From positions 12,671-22,913 of the forward strand of contig KL569420.1 in NCBI GenBank assembly GCA_000715685.1: a stretch of DNA of 10,243 bases, given 5' to 3'. Shown piece after piece: positions 7,059 to 10,243 of the stretch; position 1 is the stretch's first letter, and every line of letters begins with the position of its first letter. Source of the DNA: Streptomyces lilacinus. Its GTDB lineage: Bacteria > Actinomycetota > Actinomycetes > Streptomycetales > Streptomycetaceae. Made by a program: the position numbers and the translations under genes. Below the pieces are notes generated by a model that ran no database searches, had not been told where the DNA came from, and was given only the letters and a program-made list of their open reading frames with translations.

Positions 7059-7433
7059 TCACACCAGGGCTATGCCCAGCGGCAGTCTCGGGCAGCAACC
7101 GGCGGCGTTGTGCACCGCCCGCGACAGCCGGCCCGGCGTCAGGCGCTCCCCCCAGAGCACCGACCGGACGCCGTACTCCGCGACGGCCATCAGCTCGGTC
7201 TCGCCGAGCTCCTCCGCGACCACGACGAGCGGCGCGCGGTTGGCGCGGACCATCCGGCGCAGGGCGGCCGGGGCGGCGTGGTCCTCCCGCGCCATCAGCA
7301 GGATGTCCACGGCGGCCTCCTCGTCCCTCCGGACGACGCCGATCCCCGGCAGCCCGCGCAGCTGTCGGACGATGCGGTGACGGCCCAGATCGTCGCCGGC
7401 ATGGACGTTTACGGTGATGCGTTTGTCGAACAC
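7059..7433 (-). CDS. Receiver-like protein, LuxR-type response regulator lacking its DNA-binding domain
   Basis: The protein has 124 residues from a GTG start at 7433, chosen because AGGAAG stands 4 nt upstream; an ATG at 7514 would lack this signal and overlap a repeat region. The pattern ITVNVHAGDDLGRHRIVRQLRGLPGI...LVVVAEELGETELMAVAEYGVRSVLWGERLTPGRLSRAVHNAAG follows the alpha/beta order of receiver domains of streptomycete LuxR-family regulators. In VDILLMARED the position of the phosphorylated aspartate appears to be alanine, and the conserved lysine near the end is absent, so phosphorylation is doubtful. The protein stops at GIALV just where a linker and helix-turn-helix would begin, so it is a stand-alone pseudo-receiver or a decayed regulator. 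It precedes the DinB gene by 11 nt and is probably co-transcribed with it. Confidence 0.7.
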   Translation of the reverse strand: MFDKRITVNVHAGDDLGRHRIVRQLRGLPGIGVVRRDEEAAVDILLMAREDHAAPAALRRMVRANRAPLVVVAEELGETELMAVAEYGVRSVLWGERLTPGRLSRAVHNAAGCCPRLPLGIALV

Positions 7434-7492
7434 TGCTCTTCCTCGTCTTCCCCCGCCTACCCAACACCTCGAGGGTGCGGGACCGGGGTCAA

Positions 7493-7511
7493 CGAACGAT
7501 TGCCGAACGAT
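7493..7511. promoter_or_regulatory. 11-nt-period direct repeat upstream of the receiver-like gene
   Basis: CGAACGAT occurs at 7493-7500 and again at 7504-7511, an exact 11-nt period; on the minus strand the units read ATCGTTCG. It lies 60-78 nt upstream of the GTG start at 7433, between that gene and the metG terminator. Tandem 11-nt units are the format of streptomycete PhoP boxes (GTTCACC units), but the match to that consensus is poor. It may be a binding site for an unknown regulator or part of the promoter region. Confidence 0.35.
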
Positions 7512-7548
7512 CAACGCTGTTTACGCATGCCCCCTGGCGATGCGCGAC

Positions 7549-7578
7549 GGGGCCCGGGACCAAAAGGTCCCGGGCCCC
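7549..7578 (-). terminator. metG terminator
   Basis: A perfect 13-bp stem, GGGGCCCGGGACC (7549-7561) with its complement (7566-7578), closes an AAAA/TTTT tetraloop. It begins 39 nt after the metG stop on the minus strand and has no T-run. It isolates metG from the leftward receiver/DinB pair. The sequence strongly resembles the aspS terminator stem. Confidence 0.9.
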
Positions 7579-7617
7579 GGAGGTTTACGGCCCGCGCGTC
7601 CGCCTACTGTGCGCGTC

Positions 7618-9342
7618 TTACGCGTCGGCCTGCGCGTCGTTGGCGCCGAAGCGCTCGCGGTACGCCTCGAGGTCGTCCTCCGTGATCTTCGCGAAGAGCA
7701 CCGGCGGAACGGTGAACGGCGTACCGGCCGGGACGAAGGTCAGCGACTTGGCCTCGTCCTGCGTGACCCACGTCGCGGTGTCGCCCTCCAGCTGGAAGGC
7801 CGAGCGCATCGCGGCCGCCGAGGCCGGGATGAAGGGCTCGGAGACGATCGCGTAGAGGTGGATCAGGTTCATTGCCGTGCGCAGCGTCAGCGCGGCGCCC
7901 TCGGGGTTGGTCTTGATCTCCAGCCAGGGGGCCTTCGTCTCCAGGTAGGAGTTGCCCGCGCTCCACAGGGCGCGCAGCGCCTGCGCCGCCTTGCGGAACT
8001 GCATCTCCTCCATGTACCGCTCGTACTCCGCGAGCAGCTCCGCGATCTGGCGGCCGAGCTCGGCCTCGGCCTCGCCCTCCTCCAGGCCGGCCGGGACCTC
8101 GTCGCCGAACCGCTTGCGGGAGAAGGACAGGACGCGGTTGACGAAGTTGCCGAGGGTGTCGGCCAGGTCCTTGTTGACCGTCCCCGCGAAGTGCTCCCAG
8201 GTGAACGAGGAGTCGTCCGACTCGGGGGCGTTGGCCATCAGGAAGTAGCGCCAGTAGTCGGCGGGCAGCAGCTCCAGGGCGGCGTCGGTGAAGATGCCGC
8301 GCTGCTGGGAGGTGGAGAACTTGCCGCCGTAGTACGTGAGCCAGTTGAAGGCCTTGACGTAGTCGACCTTCTTCCACGGCTCGCGCGTGCCCAGCTCGGT
8401 CGCCGGGAACATCACGGTGTGGAAGGGGACGTTGTCCTTCGCCATGAACTGCGTGTAGCGGACGTCCTCGGCCTCGTACCACCAGGACTTCCAGTCGCGG
8501 TTCTCCGCGTCCTGGTCCGCCCACTCCTTCGTCGCGCCGATGTACTCGACGGGCGCGTCGAACCAGACGTAGAAGACCTTGCCCTCGGCCGCCAGCTCCG
8601 GCCACGTGTCCGCCGGGACCGGCACGCCCCAGTCCAGGTCACGGGTGATGGCGCGGTCGTTCAGGCCCTCGGTCAGCCACTTGCGGGCGATGGAGGAGGC
8701 CAGCACCGGCCAGTCCTTGCCGTGCTCGTCGATCCACGCCTCGACCTCGCCCTGCAGCTTCGACTGCAGCAGGAAGAGGTGCTTGGTCTCGCGCACCTCG
8801 AGGTCGCTGCTGCCGCTGATCGCCGAGCGGGCGTCGATCAGGTCCGTCGGGTCGAGCACGCGGGTGCAGTTCTCGCACTGGTCGCCGCGCGCCTTGTCGT
8901 AGGCGCAGTGCGGGCAGGTGCCGACGATGTAGCGGTCCGGGAGGAAGCGGCCGTCCGCGAGGGAGTAGACCTGGCGGATCGAACGCTCCTCGATGAAGCC
9001 GTTCTTCTCCAGCTGCCGCGCGAAGTGCTGGGTGATCTCGCGGTTCTCCGGGGAGGAGCTGCGGCCGAAGTAGTCGAAGGAGATGTTGAAGCCCGCGTAG
9101 ATGGCCTTCTGCACGTCGTGCTGCTGGGCGCAGAACGCGTCCACCGGCAGCCCGGCCTCCTTGGCGGCCAGCTCGGCCGGCGTGCCGTGCTCGTCGGTGG
9201 CGCAGATGTAGAGCGCCTCGCGGCCGGTCTGGCGCAGGAAGCGCGCGTACACGTCGGCCGGGAGCATGGACCCCACCATGTTGCCCAGGTGCTTGATCCC
9301 GTTGATGTACGGAAGGGCGCTGGTGATGAGGTGTCGAGCCAT
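7618..9342 (-). CDS. metG: Methionyl-tRNA synthetase
   Basis: This class Ia aminoacyl-tRNA synthetase of 574 residues charges tRNA-Met and initiator tRNA with methionine. The Rossmann fold starts at once with [24 protein letters not shown] (18-21) being the HIGH signature variant, followed by ATDEHGTP (48-55). The connective domain carries a zinc knuckle, CPHC (143-146) and CENC (156-159). GKFSTS (K341-S345) stands in for KMSKS. A helical anticodon domain follows ([18 protein letters not shown] onward). The C-terminal EMAPII-like tRNA-binding/dimerisation domain of E. coli MetRS (677 residues) is absent, as usual for short forms. The ATG at 9342 is preceded by AGGGAG with 8 nt spacing, and the stop is TAA. 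It is transcribed leftward after the methyltransferase gene with a 107-nt gap, likely from its own promoter. Confidence 0.97.
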   Translation of the reverse strand: MARHLITSALPYINGIKHLGNMVGSMLPADVYARFLRQTGREALYICATDEHGTPAELAAKEAGLPVDAFCAQQHDVQKAIYAGFNISFDYFGRSSSPENREITQHFARQLEKNGFIEERSIRQVYSLADGRFLPDRYIVGTCPHCAYDKARGDQCENCTRVLDPTDLIDARSAISGSSDLEVRETKHLFLLQSKLQGEVEAWIDEHGKDWPVLASSIARKWLTEGLNDRAITRDLDWGVPVPADTWPELAAEGKVFYVWFDAPVEYIGATKEWADQDAENRDWKSWWYEAEDVRYTQFMAKDNVPFHTVMFPATELGTREPWKKVDYVKAFNWLTYYGGKFSTSQQRGIFTDAALELLPADYWRYFLMANAPESDDSSFTWEHFAGTVNKDLADTLGNFVNRVLSFSRKRFGDEVPAGLEEGEAEAELGRQIAELLAEYERYMEEMQFRKAAQALRALWSAGNSYLETKAPWLEIKTNPEGAALTLRTAMNLIHLYAIVSEPFIPASAAAMRSAFQLEGDTATWVTQDEAKSLTFVPAGTPFTVPPVLFAKITEDDLEAYRERFGANDAQADA

Positions 9343-9449
9343 TGCGGCTGCTCCCTGGTCGCTGTGTGTTGAGGTTTACGTGCACCTTTAGCGTATCCGA
9401 GGGCCAAGGGGCGACCACGCTGCTTTTATGACGGCTGTGTCAAGCCTCG
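9343..9449 (-). promoter_or_regulatory. metG upstream region, promoter position uncertain
   Basis: The 107-nt gap between the methyltransferase stop and the metG ATG is AT-richer than the genes. On the minus strand it has a perfect TTGACA (9443-9438), but no TANNNT box lies 16-19 nt from it. A TACGCT box occurs nearer metG with only a weak -35. I see no hairpin, T-box-like structure or small gene here. The metG ribosome binding site AGGGAG is at 9356-9351. Confidence 0.3.
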
Positions 9450-10243
9450 TCACACACCGTGACGTGGGCTCCGGGCGGAGCGGAACTCGTAGCGCATGAT
9501 CCGGGAGATGTCCCGCCAGCCCGGCGTGCGGGCCATCACCCACATGCCCAACTTCCCTGCCGGCGGCAGCCGGTCCGTGTCCGGCAGGTCGACGGCGCGC
9601 AGCACGTCGACGCAGCGCAGGCCGCGGTGCCAGCCCTCGAGCTCGTCGGGGTCGTCGATCGCCCAGTGCAGCCGCGCGCCGGCGTGCCGGACGGGCGTGA
9701 CCAGCTTCTGCAGCCGGATCCCGAGGCTGCTGAACGAGTCGAAGAGCAGCTGCCCGCTCGGGAAGCGACCCGTGACGCGCTGGACGAGCCGCTTGCCGTC
9801 CTCCTTGCGGAGGTACATCGACAGCCCCTCGAACACGACGACCGTCGGCCGGTCGGCGGGCACCTCCTCGTACCAGCCCTCGTCCGTGACGGAGGCGCCG
9901 AGCAGGCGGTAGTCGCCGGAGGGCGGGGGCACCAGCCGCTCGCGCAGCTCCACGACCTCGGGATAGTCGACGTCGACCCAGCGGACCGTCGGCGGCGGCG
10001 CGATCCGCAGGACCCGACTGTCCAGGCCGCACGCGAGGTGCAGCACGGTCGCCGTCGGGTGCTCCGCCAGGAACTCCGCCGTCCAGCCGTCGAGGGTCCG
10101 CGCCCGCAGGGCGATCCCGGCCGCGCCGCTGCGGGAGATGCCGGTGCGGCGGAAGTCGTAGTCGATCATCCGCACGGTCCGCGCGGCCTCCCGGTCGCCG
10201 AGGATCGGCCGCGGCGAGCGGCTGTCCAGCGCCCTGCCGTACA
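9450..10243 (-). CDS. SAM-dependent methyltransferase, LCM/TcmP-like family (5' end outside window)
   Basis: The reading frame stays open past the right edge: upstream of the internal GTG at 10175 it reads YGRALDSRSPRPILGDREAARTVRMIDYDF in two parts, the usual N-terminal motif of the leucine carboxyl methyltransferase-like family, so the start lies beyond 10243. At least 263 residues are visible. The S-adenosylmethionine site is TVLHLACGLDSRVLRI, followed by the acidic WVDVDYPEVVELRERL at the end of strand 2, and VVVFEGLSMYL, the family's motif IV-like segment. Members methylate small molecules, including carboxyl groups of polyketides (TcmP), or remain uncharacterised; the substrate is unknown. 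The start of the motif set suggests only a few tens of residues are missing. It lies in the same direction as metG but is separated by 107 nt. Confidence 0.9.
   Translation of the reverse strand, partial: YGRALDSRSPRPILGDREAARTVRMIDYDFRRTGISRSGAAGIALRARTLDGWTAEFLAEHPTATVLHLACGLDSRVLRIAPPPTVRWVDVDYPEVVELRERLVPPPSGDYRLLGASVTDEGWYEEVPADRPTVVVFEGLSMYLRKEDGKRLVQRVTGRFPSGQLLFDSFSSLGIRLQKLVTPVRHAGARLHWAIDDPDELEGWHRGLRCVDVLRAVDLPDTDRLPPAGKLGMWVMARTPGWRDISRIMRYEFRSARSPRHGV

Noticed and set aside
7549..7578. Shared hairpin sequence of the aspS and metG terminators as a repeat family
   Set aside because: GGGACC/GGTCCC GC-rich perfect stems are a common form of streptomycete terminators; similarity of composition is enough to explain it.
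8308..8322. Defective KMSKS loop in MetRS (KFSTS)
   Set aside because: The first lysine and the serines are kept and K-F-S-T/K-S forms occur in functional MetRS families; it appears normal for this branch.
7414..9372. A 652-codon rightward frame opposite metG
   Set aside because: It is the complement frame of a full-length MetRS with all catalytic motifs, and it would have to read through the strong hairpin at 7549-7578.

Overview
The window looks like a core chromosomal segment of a Streptomyces or close relative. Evidence: very high GC with G/C at almost every third codon position, GGAGG-type ribosome binding sites, long perfect GC hairpins as terminators, a bacterial-type AspRS beside a short MetRS of the streptomycete kind, and leucine TTA codons absent except one. 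From memory only, aspS and metG with a SpoIIE-type phosphatase nearby recalls the aspS/metG neighbourhood of the S. coelicolor chromosome; this was not checked.

Layout: (1) the first bases of a leftward gene with a secretion-signal-like N-terminus (1-46); (2) a divergent intergenic region with a candidate promoter and palindrome; (3) a pirin-family cupin gene (165-1148) ending in a 21-bp hairpin; (4) a DUF2278 protein with a C-terminal lamin-tail-like domain (1265-2296); (5) a convergent leftward PAS/GAF/SpoIIE-phosphatase/HATPase gene (2354-4470), broken at 3108-3132; (6) divergently, aspS (4633-6453) ending in a 14-bp perfect hairpin; (7) convergently, a leftward pair: a truncated receiver-like regulator (7059-7433) followed 11 nt later by a DinB/DUF664 protein (6523-7047); (8) leftward metG (7618-9342) with its own 13-bp hairpin; (9) a leftward LCM-family SAM methyltransferase whose start lies beyond the right edge (9450-10243).

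The genes are mostly independent units: two aminoacyl-tRNA synthetases for translation, one regulatory phosphatase/kinase-like switch protein, and small accessory enzymes. The regulator and the DinB gene are the only pair that looks like an operon.

Most noteworthy: the break in the phosphatase gene is 25 nt of Tn5 mosaic-end (Nextera-type adapter) sequence, so it is almost certainly a sequencing/assembly artefact and not a biological pseudogene. Biologically, two coding regions (pirin, aspS) seem to carry in-frame copies of a GC-rich palindromic repeat, and the DinB gene carries an early TTA codon that may place it under bldA control. I saw no convincing new multi-gene system; the window is largely ordinary core genome.
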